Shown in pieces: positions 1 to 11,500 of a stretch of DNA of 64,000 nt. Position 1 is the first letter of the stretch. Every line of letters begins with the position of its first letter. This DNA is from Ligustrum vulgare. Its lineage: Eukaryota; Streptophyta; Magnoliopsida; Lamiales; Oleaceae. The stretch spans positions 12,065,501 through 12,129,500 of the forward strand of contig OY743190.1 of the NCBI GenBank assembly GCA_963555705.1. The letters are read 5' to 3'. Position numbers and translations under genes: made by a program. A model generated the notes under the pieces. That model had not been told where the DNA came from. It did no database searches and saw only the letters and a program-made list of their open reading frames with translations.

Positions 1-2158
1 AAAGATCTGCTCTCTATAGATGCATAAACTTTTGCAGCAAAAAGGATAAGATTGGCAAAGTTTGACACGTGAACAGCCATTCTTTCGTTCCTGGCAAGCT
101 GTTTCATTTCATCCTGAAAGATAGTACAGAGAGAAATACGTAATTGTAACAAACAAAAATGGAATTAGGAGAATGAATAATATCTGATGCAACCCCAGTT
201 TTGCATTGCACATTTTTTTTCTACTCATCCACTCATTCAACTTTCAACAGAAATTTCCGTTGTATATTTCGGAATTACCCTCAAAATTCAATAAACTATC
301 AAGACTCAGGACCAGTGACGGAGCCAGGAATTATACAATGCTGGGGAAAAAAATTAGAGGGGTGGGGGGTGGGGGGTGGAGGGGGGAGGCCCCCCTACCG
401 GGGGTTCGGGGGCGGAGGCCCCCCTACCGGGGGTTCGGGGGCGGAGCCCCCGAAATTTTTTTTTGACTAAGAAGATTAAAATCAACAATATTGAGTACCA
501 AATCTAATATAAGGAAAATCATAAATAATAATACATCAAAAATCCAATATATATAATCAAAATATAACTTGAATCACTATTACACTTGATCCCTACGTGT
601 TTTCATACTTTGAAAACGACGTATAATTACATCATTATCAATTCCTCTTTTTTCAGCACTTGGAACATCATTAGCAATCATATCAATGACATCAATTATA
701 GATGAAAACATACCAAATTAAGTGCTTCAATTTATTTATTTTTTTTTTTTTTCAGAAAAAATATTGCTGGGTCATTTGACCCGGCTTGCCCAAACACACA
801 TCCGTCCCTGCTCAGGACGAGTAGCTCAAGCAAAATCATAGGTAATATAAGGCCATATATTCAAATTTCAGTTTTTCAGATAAGGTACATATTAAAAACT
901 TAGTCCATGCTTGGTACAAATTCTTTAAAACTCACGTTTCTACAAACTCATTTTTGACCATAAATTCTTCCAATAAAATAATTTTGTACGTGAATCCTAA
1001 CTTTTCCCTACTTTTTAACTACATATTTACCTACATCAGACAGACTCTTAATGTCTTCACGACCATGGAAGTGATCATTCATAAATCATAATAACTCAAA
1101 TATTCCAGAACTCCACAACCTACCTCTGTTAAACTATCTGGTAAACAGCCTTCATTGATCATCTCCATTTCATTAAACCCTTCCAGTAGCCTTTCCTGCT
1201 TTTTATAATATTCAGAAACTTTTCGACGTTTCCCTAAAAAATAAAAAAAATATGAAGAACGCCAATCAAAATCAATTATGTTAAAAAATAGATCGACTGT
1301 AAAAGTGCTGTCAGCATCATAAAGAAGAAACAATCATAAAAATTAAGACAAAGATTTTTGTCTTAAATTTGTCAAGCTTAGGAAAGAATAAATAAATAAA
1401 TTCCATGAGTATATGCGTCAGATTTCCAGCTTTCAGTCTGATAATCCACACAAAGAAAAATTTGAGATGAGAAAATTTTGCGTAATCAAATTAAACACAT
1501 TAATAAATAGCCTTGTAAGTATATTTATCTTTAAGGAAACTGGAAAGTTCACCCAATCATCCCAAAAGAAAAAGAAAATTGAAAAATAATCAATTCCTGC
1601 ATATGGTAAAGACGACTCTTCAAAGTTCTCATATGTGATCTGGAACACAAAGGAAAACAAAAGAAACTCTTCAACATGGGTTTGGGTATTTATCGTCTTT
1701 TAATTAACTTTATTAAATTCTGTACAAAAGAATTATTCAATGGCTAAGTGCTAACTATGGTGAAGATTTTAACAAGGATAACATAGGAATTCGATCAGTT
1801 AAGAAATTAATCCAGACTGTGTCGAATTTTACACAAAACAGAAAATAAAATTACTTCTAATTATGAGTATCGAGCAGTTACTCAAAATAATATTCACTTA
1901 AAACATAGCAATAATTTGCATCTGTGGCCAGAAGAGAGAAAAATATAGCGTCCATCGTTGCCGTTGGGCACAAAAATACATACTCGGACTGCGGAGGATG
2001 CGTCGAAAACTGAATGTATGGTGGTTATCAGAGTTGCGTTCCGGCAACCGGAACTCGTTTATATTCAATCTCCACGATGACTCTCCGATGTCCTCCGCCT
2101 CCGCCTGACCTAGTAACTCCCTAAAACTTTCGCTGACGCCGGCGCCGCCGTTCACCAT
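1..2158 (-). CDS. Metal tolerance protein (Mn-type cation diffusion facilitator), 5' part, runs off the window
   Basis: CDF transporters of this group load Mn2+ (in exchange for H+) into vacuole, Golgi or prevacuolar compartments. Three coding exons are visible: 2158-1984 (ATG at 2158), 1233-1124, and 113-1, which continues outside. Donor GTATGT after 1984, acceptor TTTTTAG before 1233, donor GTAGGT after 1124 and acceptor TTTCAG before 113 join the frame exactly (175+110 nt = 95 codons). Exon 1 encodes the cytosolic N-terminus with the family signature [13 protein letters not shown]. Exon 2 has [16 protein letters not shown], a hallmark of plant MTP8-MTP11 proteins. Exon 3 has [18 protein letters not shown], leading into the first membrane helix ([14 protein letters not shown]). 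The metal-binding DxxxD motifs lie beyond the window edge. The basic [20 protein letters not shown] stretch recalls MTP9/MTP10; this subclade call is from memory of the family. Intron 2 (1010 bp) carries a hAT insertion. No disabling change is seen. Confidence 0.85.
313..810. mobile_element. hAT-type non-autonomous element, 498 bp, in MTP intron 2
   Basis: The termini are CAGTGACGGA and TCCGTCCCTG, an imperfect inverted pair. They are flanked by a perfect 8-bp duplication CTCAGGAC (305-312 and 811-818). An 8-bp TSD with CAG..CTG ends is typical of hAT transposons. There is no coding capacity. Near the left end is a very GC-rich stretch in which a block of about 31 bp (GGAGGCCCCCCTACC followed by GGGGGTTCGGGGGC) occurs twice, around 385-446, in an otherwise AT-rich intron. 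Confidence 0.85.
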
Positions 2159-2727
2159 GTTTTGATGATTTAATTATGGTTAGCAATTTGAATCTTTTTC
2201 CCCAGATTTTTTATACGAATACTAGAATGGAATGGAATACGCACTAACTCTATTTCAACTTTCCTTTCGAGTTTTGCGGTCCAACCCATGATATGTGCAT
2301 GGGGCGTTAAAGATGAGGATTCAATAATTTTTTATTTTTTTTTAGTGATTTTGGAGTACACGTGTTTTAATTTCTAATTATTTTAGAGGTAATTTTGATG
2401 GATTTTAAAAATTATAAATTCTAATAGTTTTCGTGAATTTGAGTAGATTTCAATAAAATTCATTATAATCTCATCAAAAATTGTAAAATTAGAGTATTTT
2501 GCTCAATCTAAAATTTTTATCAAAATTTTTCAAACTCAATCTCAACCATCTATCTTTAGTGAAGCCCACAATTTTTTACTTTTCAAATTAATCTAAATCA
2601 CACATTCATTAAAAAACAGAAAAAATTACAAAAATCAAAAATTTTACATGGATCAAATGGGCTCTTAAAAAGACTTTGTACGTATATTTTTAAGTTTAAT
2701 AAAAATCCATCCAAATCACTATCACTA
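2159..2727. other. Upstream region of the MTP gene, no gene seen
   Basis: This is AT-rich DNA directly 5' of the MTP start codon, so it should hold its 5' UTR and promoter. No TATA box could be assigned with confidence. The part from about 2330 on has the look of decayed repeat DNA. Confidence 0.4.
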
Positions 2728-3768
2728 TCACTACTACTTTAAAAGTGTGGATGGGGGAGAATCTTTCCCTTGACAAGTTTGCCCTCACACATTTTACTTT
2801 AAACCAAGAATACCATTTCTTAATACTATTGCATATATTCAGAGCCCATTTGGTAGTGATTTTTTTTTTACTTCAACTTTTCAAATTCAATCTCAACCAT
2901 ATATTTTCAGTCAAGTCCACATTTTTAGTTTTTCAAACTTTTTTAAACTACACATCCATCAAAAAATAAAAATAAAAAATCACAAAAATCTAAATTTTTC
3001 ACATTACCAAACGGGAAATTATTATGTGTGTTTGGTATTATTTAAAAAAAGTTTTTTTGAAATGAATAGTGATTTTTTGGAGAATGAATGATTGAGATTT
3101 GTTTGAAAAATAAAATACTGTGGACTTGACTTTTAATAAATGGTTGAAATTGAGTGTCGTTGAAAACAAAAGAAAAACAAACAATGGCTATATCATCATA
3201 TCATCGAGAAACAAAAGGTCACTCCTGGCTCCCACGATCATCACTACTCACTACTACTTTAAAAGTGTAGATAGGGGAGAATATTTCACTTGACAAGTTT
3301 GCTCTCACACATTTTATTCTAAACCAAGAATACTCTTTCTTAATACTATTGCATATATTTAGAGCGAGTTTGGTAGTGAAAATTTTTTTACCTCAACTTT
3401 TCAAATTCAATCTCAACCATCCATTTTTAGTCAAGCCCATATTTTTTTGGTTTTCAAACTTTTTTAAACTACACATCCATAAAAAATTAAAAATAAAAAA
3501 CCACAAAAATCAAAATTTTTTCATATTATCAAACAGGATGTTATTATGTGTGTGTTTTGTATTGTTTAAAAAGAGTTTTTTTGAAATGAATAGTGATTTT
3601 TTGGAGAATGGATGATCGAGATTTATTTGAAAAATAAAATATTGTGGACTTAATTTTTAATAGATTTTTGAAATTGAGTGCCGTAGAAAAAAAAGATTAA
3701 AGAAAAACAAATAAGGACTCTATCATCATATCATCAAGAAACAAAAGGTCATTCCCAACTCCCACAAT
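2728..3768 (+). repeat. Direct duplication of about 520 bp (two copies)
   Basis: The copies begin at 2728 and 3248. They share blocks such as CTTGACAAGTTTG and CTTAATACTATTGCATATAT at the same offsets and differ by scattered substitutions and small indels. The second copy continues into sequence absent from the first. Confidence 0.8.
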
Positions 3769-4245
3769 CTCTCCCCATTTGAAAACCCACCAAGAACCCC
3801 AAGAGCCAAGTAAAAGTAATGAAAGGAAAAATCCTATTTGGACAGTAATCCAAATGGAATTAATCCTCATTACAGGTATGTAGTATGTACTTTTTTCATT
3901 ATTTCTCTATTTTAAAACCTATCATTCTTGATCTATGTTCCACCCTGATTTTGTCTGTTCATAGTGGAACAAATCGGAGCTGGAGCAACCTGAATCACCC
4001 TTTCTATGGCTTAGGTTAACATGTGCTACTCATCAACCAATTTAAGAATAAATTTCTCTACAATTGTCGTCGTGTACAAAATCTTTAATTTATTTTTCTT
4101 TGTTTAAAAAAAAACCTTTTATAGCATGTTTTAGCTCGTATTCTTTAATTACCTCAATTACCTTAAAATTGAGTATAGCTTTAACTTTAATACTCATATC
4201 ATGTATTGTTTACATGAGACGTGCAACGCACGTGCTTACTACTAG
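2728..4245 (+). mobile_element. Helitron-like element with a duplicated 5' segment
   Basis: The right end has the Helitron 3' signature: a short hairpin ACGTGC-AAC-GCACGT (4219-4233), then eight bases, then CTAG (4242-4245) followed by T. The proposed 5' start TCACTACTACTTTAAAAG occurs twice, at 2728 and 3248, and about 500 bp after each start are clearly homologous. The element thus seems to carry two 5' segments in tandem and one 3' end. There is no Rep/helicase coding sequence, so it would be non-autonomous. The 3' end is better supported than the 5' ends. Confidence 0.5.
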
Positions 4246-4924
4246 TCTTTTAAAATCTCTCCATTAATGCGATTCTTATAAATACACTCGTCATTGAGAA
4301 TATTGAAATTTTAAAGATTTCATTGAAATTCGTTAAAATCTCAGTTAAGGAAAAATACCAAATGGTTCAGTTCGATTTAATTCGATTCTCAGATTGGTTG
4401 CTTAATTTTTTTTCTTTTTGATAAAATATTAAAAGATCGCGATTCAGTGATTCACGTTTTCTGTCTTCCTCCAATTTAGGATCTTGTTTCCTTCTTTATC
4501 TCCAACAGATTCCTTCTTCTTCTTCTTCTTCATCTTCTTAATTTCTTTAATTATTTCTTAGTTTCTTATAATCAAATAAATTAACCTACTAACTATCAAT
4601 TCTCAAATGCCAATTACCAAACTAAGTCTCTCTACTACGAATTATTTCTTTAATTACCAAATATCAATTCCTTCATTTCTTTAATTACCAAACACTAAAT
4701 ACTAATTCCGTAATTTGTTTAATTATTTCTTAGTTTCTTTAATTATTTCTTAGTCTATACGTGCATGGTTTTCTGTTTTGCTTTTAATATTTGTAGTTTG
4801 TAATGGCGTGTCACATTTTTTGATATTATCTCATTGTCTTTTACATTAAAAGTGTAGATTGTTTCCATTTTCAGTCACAAATAACATCTAATCTTTAGTA
4901 CTAAAGAATATTTTATTTTTGTAT

Positions 4925-4964
<40 letters not shown>

Positions 4965-5848
4965 ATTTTAACATTTTCAATGTAAAGAATCAGATTGAAC
5001 CGAACCGAAATCAGTTGATTCAGTTCCGATTCGATTCCACAATCAAATTTGGAATCAATGGTTTCATTACTAAGATTTCCATTGGTACTTGGTTCGGTTC
5101 GATTCCTTTTGGAATCGGACTAAATAGAATCGCGCCCACTCCTAGACATCTGAATTTAGAAAGACTTTTAAAATCAAAATCTCAGTTAAGGACATCCTAA
5201 TTTTGTAAGGAAATTAGTTGGAAATGCATTTATTTTTTGGTTTGACAGCTTAATCAGAATTTTTTGGATTTCATCTTCTGCAAAAGGGCAAGTGGTTGGC
5301 TGTTTGATCGAGTCCATCCTTAAAATCGTAACTTTCCAATATGTTCGAGTTTTTCTCCGATTGACAGTTTTTCTTTGATTCGATTCGATTACTTCTTTCT
5401 ACTTGAAGCTTCTCTCTTTTGTATCTCCTTAATCCATTCGTCAAAATTTGTGAGAATTTGTAGCGCAATCGATTGTTCAGTGAGGCAACTAAGCCTCCAT
5501 TCGGTAAATATATTATTTTTTGATTTATAATAGCTTCAATTTTTAATACAATTTTTTAACCATACATCTTTCATTTCTCCAATTTTTAACCTTAGATCTA
5601 CCTCGAACTCTGTGAAAAAACCCCAAAAAAAAACTGATTGTAATGGATCCCGACAGAGGCTGAAATTTGTTGTGAACCTCTAATGATTTAAGGATGTGTT
5701 CGGCATGTGTTTGGTAAATCAAATAAATCAGTTTATAAATTATACAATTTTTTAAATTACTTTTTAACCACACGCATTTACTCTCTCTAATTTTCAACCA
5801 CTACCTTTTATCTTAAAATCATAAATAAATAAGTTTATAAATCAAACT
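4246..5848. repeat. AT-rich intergenic DNA with a (GA)n microsatellite and a 17-bp direct repeat pair
   Basis: No gene is seen. A GA dinucleotide run lies at about 4928-4960. An identical 17-bp sequence (AAAATCTCAGTTAAGGA) occurs at 4335-4351 and 5176-5192, bracketing 824 bp that include GAACCGAACC-type sequence common in decayed hAT elements. This may be the target duplication of an old insertion. Confidence 0.4.
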
Positions 5849-5853
5849 GTATT

Positions 5854-6266
5854 TGTAATACCACCTTTCATTTTTACGTATTTCTTGAAATTTACGCAAT
5901 TATTCTGTTTATGTTATTGTGAATTATTTAATTGATAATATTATTTTTTAAAGTTCGAATTATTTTGCAGTGGAAGGACTTGGGCGCCGTCTCGATCGAT
6001 GTGCCAATTAAAAAGTTTATAAAATTTTTTATGAACTCTATGTATAATTAATTATTTTATTTGTTAAGCTTGTTAAATTCTATTTGTCATTGAGTAGTAA
6101 GTTGTTTAAATTTCATTACATTGAGATTGAGAAAAAGGTTTAGGGCGAATTGAAATTTAATGGGAGTTGTGGACTTAAATTTCTAAATTAGAGAGAATTG
6201 AGGGGCCAAGTTGCAAATTTCAAAAGATTATATCTAAACCTAAACGAACCTAAATTCTAACTCTCA

Positions 6267-6315
<49 letters not shown>

Positions 6316-6572
6316 CGCCCCTCACTCCCTCACCGTTCGCTCTCTCGCTCTCTCTCACTGTCTCGCCTCTATCTCTCACCCGAGCTTCTCAATTCGACGC
6401 CACCCACACCGTCGACAACCCCAACGACACTGACACCTCCACCTGGTAACATTCGCCTTTCCCCCCCCCCTCACGCTCACTGTCACACGCACCCACACCC
6501 ACACCCACAAACACGAACCTGCACACACGGTTTACACACGCTCACACAGTTATGTATATATTGATTTGTGGG

Positions 6573-6612
<40 letters not shown>

Positions 6613-8905
6613 TACGTGTATGTTTATTACGTGAATACCCATTTATTTCAGATTTCGAAATTATAAAGATTTAATTGAGTTAATTGATTTTCCTATCAGT
6701 TTAGGATAAATTCGAGAATTTTATATTTGTTAACTGTTAGAATTGTTGATTTCGTTATTTTGGTTAAGTTTGAATTATGAAGACAATTTTTCAGATTTCG
6801 AAAATGGAATCATTAATTTGGTTAATTGATATATTTTTAGTTTAATTCTTATATAATAACCGTAAATTCAGATTTGGGGCAATGTGTATATATGTATATT
6901 CCAAAATTTATAGTAAAATTTAGATTTGAAGAAAGATTTTATTTAAATGTATGCATTTCAGATTTTGGAATTTAAAGGATTCAATTAGCTCTATTGTCTA
7001 GTGTGAAGTTTCAAGTTTCTAAATCCGTAAGTTACGTCTTTTAAATTGTATTGCTAGTTTAATTTGAAGCATAATGGTAATTTTTGAAATATTAAGGGGC
7101 TGTATGAATGTTTTTATTAATTTTCACTCAGTTGTGATTTCGAATTTTAATTGGTCAATTTCAATTTCGGGGGTTAATGCTAATAAAAGTATATATATGT
7201 CAAATTTTAGATTGGATGACTTATGAATTTAAGACTGTTAATATCTAATTATGAGTTGAAAATTTTAACTTTCTGATTTGGGGAAAATTTCATGAATGGT
7301 CAGATTTGTTAGTAAGAACTTTGTGAACTTTGGTTTAAGTTTGATATATTTATTTTAGTTGAAATTAAAAGATAAGAAAACTTTCTAAAGTGTGTGTAAT
7401 TAATTCCCTATTTGGAATATGATATTATATGTGTTGTTCGTAGTTCAAGGTCACACCTAGGTTAATTTGAGCTCTTGATCTCGATCGGAAGTTTTGTTAA
7501 TATTAAAAGAATAGGAATTGTGATTTTTAAACTAAAAGTATATTTTATTTAATGAATGAATATAACTAGGATTGTTGGTACATTGACGACACGGGCAGTC
7601 GAGGCTCCTCCACTTGTAAATTAAGAAAACGGTAAATATTAAGGACGTCAGGTAAGTAAACTTCCCCCTATTTTTATAGAAGTTGAATGTAAATGTGAAA
7701 TGTGTAAATGACTGCCTTGCAACTCACTTGCTTGATGAACTTCATTTATTTTATGAAAGTATTTGTATATTTAAGGAAATGTTCAAGCATGCACGTCATC
7801 GTGTCATTGCATCATTAAGCATGCATTGGCATCGAAATGGGGAAGTCAAATGTTTTAATGAAAGGAATGTGTCAAAGTGCAATTTTTGTCAAAAATTATG
7901 TATCCCAAGTTTTTTCAAGAAAGAATGGGTGTACTTCTATGTCATGAAAGATGCGAGTGGGAAATGGGGCGCGGGGGACCGGCGTACCTGAATTAAGTCG
8001 CTTTGCGACGGAATGTTCAACCGTTTTACGGTGGACTGTTAAACCGCTTTGCGGTGGAATGAAGTGAATGAACCGCTTTGCGGTGGAATGAAGTGAATGA
8101 GCCGCTTTACGGTGGAAATGTGAAAGTTAATCTGGTTCCAAATAAGAATTGCCCACTATTATCTGATTGACTAGAAGATACACCAAGTGAGCTCACGATG
8201 GAAATGAAGTGAAAGTTTCGAAATGTTAAGTGAAAGATTGAAAAGTTCGAAAGTTCTAGAAAGTTAAAGTAAATGGGATACATATTTCGAAATGCTTAAA
8301 GCAATCATGTCATAAGCATCCATTTCATGCATAAAGTTTACTTAGTGAGCTTTACCTCACTCCAATGCCTCACCAACATTTCAGGTGATGAAAGATAGAC
8401 GATCTGAGGAGAGCAATTGGCGGCAAACTCAGACAGTACTAATAATTCTATTCCTTTTAAGAATAAATGAAGGGTTTTCTCAAATTAATTCATTGGTTAT
8501 TCTTTTAATTGATAAATTCTTTGGATTAGTTTGTCTGTTTTAGTTAAAATAAGTTGTGGTATTTCCCTGTGACTAATTTTTATCATGTTTCATGAGTTTA
8601 TAAATTTATACTTCAAGTTATTTTGTTGAGGAGTTTGAGGAATTGATGTTGAAGTTGAATTTTGGAATTGGGGTTGGATGTTGAAAGTTGGATTTGAATG
8701 GGTTGAGAATTGCATATGTATTGTAGGTATGATGTCCATCTACAGGTTGGTTATGTCCAAGTTATAGAGGAGATTCTGCCGAAATTTCTATAAAATTTTA
8801 TAATAGAAAATGAAAATTTTAATGATTAAACGATTTATTTCCGCATATAAAGTGAATAGAAGTTAACACACCTAGGTTTAAGATTTCTGAACTTGGGATG
8901 TTACA
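5854..8905 (+). mobile_element. Solo LTR, 3.05 kb (probable Ty3/gypsy), copy A
   Basis: It starts TGTAATACC and ends GATGTTACA, flanked by a perfect 5-bp TSD GTATT (5849-5853 and 8906-8910). No second LTR, primer-binding site or polypurine tract is seen, so it is read as a solo LTR left by LTR-LTR recombination. Long LTRs with TGT(A)..(T)ACA ends are usual in some plant gypsy lineages. Inside are a (CT)n run (about 6270-6312), a (TA)n run (about 6577-6610) and a short palindromic repeat cluster near 8000. An ORF at 7683-7991 has no recognisable domain and is not treated as a gene. Confidence 0.75.
7997..8120 (+). repeat. Short tandem cluster of palindromic units (ACCGC-TTT-GCGGT)
   Basis: Five related units follow each other at roughly 30-bp spacing: CGCTTTGCG, CCGTTTTACGG, CCGCTTTGCGG twice, and CCGCTTTACGG. 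Each can form a small hairpin. The later units are joined by GGAATGAAGTGAATGA. The cluster lies inside solo LTR A. Confidence 0.75.
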
Positions 8906-8910
8906 GTATT

Positions 8911-9442
8911 ACCAAACAAGGGAAATATATAAAAACAAAAACAAAAAAACAAAGAATGGACACAATTTCTCAAACCACTTTTTAACTACACAAATTTTTT
9001 ATCTTCAATTTTTAACCACATCTTACTTAGAAAATTCAAATAATACACATTATAAATCAAAGTCCATTTATTTGAACCGAGGGAGCTTATACTTATTATC
9101 AATCGAAATATGTGGATAAAAATTTAATTGAATATTATTAACACCTCTTTTGGAATTTGGATTCTCATTTTGTTTGTCTATAACCTTTTTCCATGTTCTC
9201 ATATATCTTCATAAATTTTTTTACCTTTCACTTTTTTATAAATGAAATTAATTTTGTACTCAAATAAAGGTAATGAATGTCGCTAGTTATAACTCATATG
9301 TTGATATAGCTAAAACAAAATGGTAAAAATTAAAGTCAATCATTGATTTTAAAAAGATTTTTTTAAACATATATTTCATGAAACTCATAAATTTTATTAA
9401 TGTTCAATCATAAATTTTCAATATTTATTATTAAAATCTTGA
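8911..9442. other. AT-rich intergenic DNA, nothing assigned
   Basis: No convincing gene or defined element is seen. Short ORFs here are low-complexity. Confidence 0.4.
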
Positions 9443-9450
9443 ATTTTAGT

Positions 9451-10204
9451 TAGGGATGGACATTGGGTGATTTGGTTCGGGTATCTCAAGAACCGGAACC
9501 GAACCATACTTTTCAGTTCTTGTAAAATGGAACCATTCGGTTACATTGAATCGAGGAGTATCAGGCATCGGGAAGCGAGTCAATAACCTGAAATAAACTT
9601 CTAAATCAATGATTTCGAAAATCCTTTCACCCCGAAAAAAATATAGGATTCTTCATGTAACAAAAGATATTCATAAATTAAAATAAGAAACAAATGGTAT
9701 AGAAGGTTTTTCGAACATGGCAAGAAGTGGGATGAATCGTTAGTTTTAAATGCATTATTATTAATTGTTTTATATCTGTATTTAAATATTTAATTAACTT
9801 CATCATTGTCATTTACAACTTTACTTATTAATAATTTATACTTATTCTATTTTCATTTACTAAGAATTTAAGTTCAAGTGTTAAGTTAAAGGTTACAATG
9901 AGATAGAGACGTAACAAATTTCATAAAAAGAATTTAATCAATTTCATTTTACCCAAAAAAATTACAAATTCTTTTGATTTTTAGTTTTAGGACAACCAAT
10001 TAAAACCATAAAAAAATTAACAAGGATAAAAAATCTGGTTCTAACTTCGATTTTTCCATTCTAAAAGCAGAACCGAACCAGACCAATCGGTTCTCGGTTC
10101 CAAAATCGATTTCCTATTTTATTTTTTTTAAATCGTATGATTCTGATTTATTTTTTTTCGGTTTCGGTTCGATCACATCGGTTCCAATTTTTTTCCCACC
10201 CCTA
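9451..10204. mobile_element. hAT-type non-autonomous element, 754 bp
   Basis: The ends are TAGGGATGG and CCACCCCTA, flanked by ATTTTAGT (9443-9450) and ATTTTAGC (10205-10212), a 7-of-8 match. Just inside both ends is GGTTCGG / GAACCGAACC sequence, the pattern seen in the other TAGGGGTGG..CCACCCCTA elements of this window. No transposase is present. Confidence 0.75.
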
Positions 10205-10212
10205 ATTTTAGC

Positions 10213-10869
10213 AAAACCAAGTCGAGCAAAGTTTGTTGCTCGAATTCATTAACATAAATCCTTTTAGAAAAATTATTTTGTTCATTAAGAAAATTAAGAT
10301 ATTATTATTATTATTATTATAAAGTAAAGCGGGATCAACAACTCCACCACGTCTATCGCCACCTATTCTTTTCCCTTTTTTACAGTGGGACATGGAGAAA
10401 TGATCTATGACCTATTTTATCTTGCAAAAAAAAAAAAAAAAGATAGACCAAAATTTGGGACGAAGACGATAGAACACATTGAAGAATAAATAATACATAT
10501 ATATAGAAAGAAATAATTTAATAAACATCGATACTTACTAATGGTCCACATTTCTCTTTATATATGTATATGCCATGCTTTCTCATCAAAATAGCTATAA
10601 AAATGAGATGTATTTCAAGTTAGGTAAGAGACAATAAAGTTAAATCAAACAAAAGCATTTGCTTACGAAAGAAAAAACCTCCACTAGTTAAGTCTTAGTG
10701 AAAATAAAGATATTTTATTATGAAAGTGGCTTTCAAAATGTTCAAGTAAAACCAAGATTATTTTTTAAATAAAAAGTGTGTGTATGTGTCATGATTTACC
10801 TCGAAAATATAGTCGACATATTTCTAGAGCACGAAATGGCTCACCTCTTTGACAACTGCCTGTTAAAGC
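10213..10869. other. AT-rich intergenic DNA, nothing assigned
   Basis: It contains an (ATT)n run near 10300-10320, a poly-A run near 10425-10441 and no supportable gene. Confidence 0.4.
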
Positions 10870-10877
10870 ATTTGGGA

Positions 10878-11058
10878 CAGAGACGATCCTGAGAGTGTGC
10901 GGAGACAATTGTACAGGGCCTCAATATTATAAGGGTACCAGAATTTTTTTTCTTATTATAGGATAATTAAAAAAATTTGAATATATGATACAATTTTTTT
11001 TATAAGTTATCATTTTAAATTGTCGCATAGGACACCCAAAATCTTAATATCGGTCCTG
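10878..11058. mobile_element. Small hAT-type MITE, 181 bp
   Basis: The ends are CAGAGACGAT and ATCGGTCCTG, flanked by ATTTGGGA (10870-10877) and ATTTGAGA (11059-11066), a 7-of-8 match. Length, CAG..CTG ends and 8-bp target duplication fit a hAT-derived miniature element. It is non-coding. Confidence 0.6.
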
Positions 11059-11066
11059 ATTTGAGA

Positions 11067-11354
11067 ATAATATCGAGATCCAAATTGATGATTTGATAAA
11101 CGAATCATTATTACGACTAATTGTTTCGGGCATATGCTTCGAGAAAAACTATGTCGAGACTCGAGAGTAACAAAGTTGGTGAGATCCAAAAGATATATGC
11201 TTGCGAAGCAAGGGGGATTCCAATGGACGAATGTCGTATATGTAGCTTTATTGTGTCTAGGACCTAATATTTGTTCCCCTTCTTTTGCTGATGGTCCCAC
11301 CGTGGCATTGTCGTTTAAATGGTTGTGCCGTTTATTCGAAAGTGACAAAAAGTT
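11067..11354. other. Intergenic DNA; its last bases are one end of a split inverted-repeat element
   Basis: No gene is supported. The end of this stretch (GTTGTGTT, 11352-11359) pairs with ACACAAC near 18990-19000, so the following LTR element appears to have inserted into the terminal repeat of an older MITE-like element. Confidence 0.4.
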
Positions 11355-11359
11355 GTGTT

Positions 11360-11485
11360 TGTTATAAAATATACATTTTATATATAATGTGAATGATCAT
11401 TATATCTCTATAAATTTTATATTATTACAATTGTACCATTGTCCACCCCTATAAATAGGGACTTAATCTCATTCATTCAAATACA
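11360..11485 (+). repeat. 5' LTR of LOG-element copy 1, truncated
   Basis: It is 126 bp and homologous to the first 126 bp of the right LTR. It ends abruptly at AAATACA, directly before the primer-binding site. The U5-like remainder (18291-18367 in the right LTR) is missing. Confidence 0.8.
11450..11457 (+). promoter_or_regulatory. TATA box in the 5' LTR of LOG-element copy 1
   Basis: TATAAATA lies in the context CCCCTATAAATAGGG. The same box sits at the matching place in the right LTR (18255-18262). Confidence 0.6.
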
Positions 11486-11486
11486 C

Positions 11487-11500
11487 GTTATCAGCACGAG
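11487..11500 (+). other. Primer-binding site of LOG-element copy 1
   Basis: GTTATCAGCACGAG lies one base after the LTR end. The identical sequence lies at the matching place in copy 2 (28171-28185, minus strand). The cognate tRNA was not determined. Confidence 0.6.

Noticed and set aside
4919..5200. ORF of 93 codons starting in the GA repeat
   Set aside because: Begins with a (RE)n run from a microsatellite and continues through decayed hAT-like sequence.
7683..7991. ORF of 102 codons in solo LTR A
   Set aside because: No recognisable domain; its position within an LTR makes a gene unlikely.
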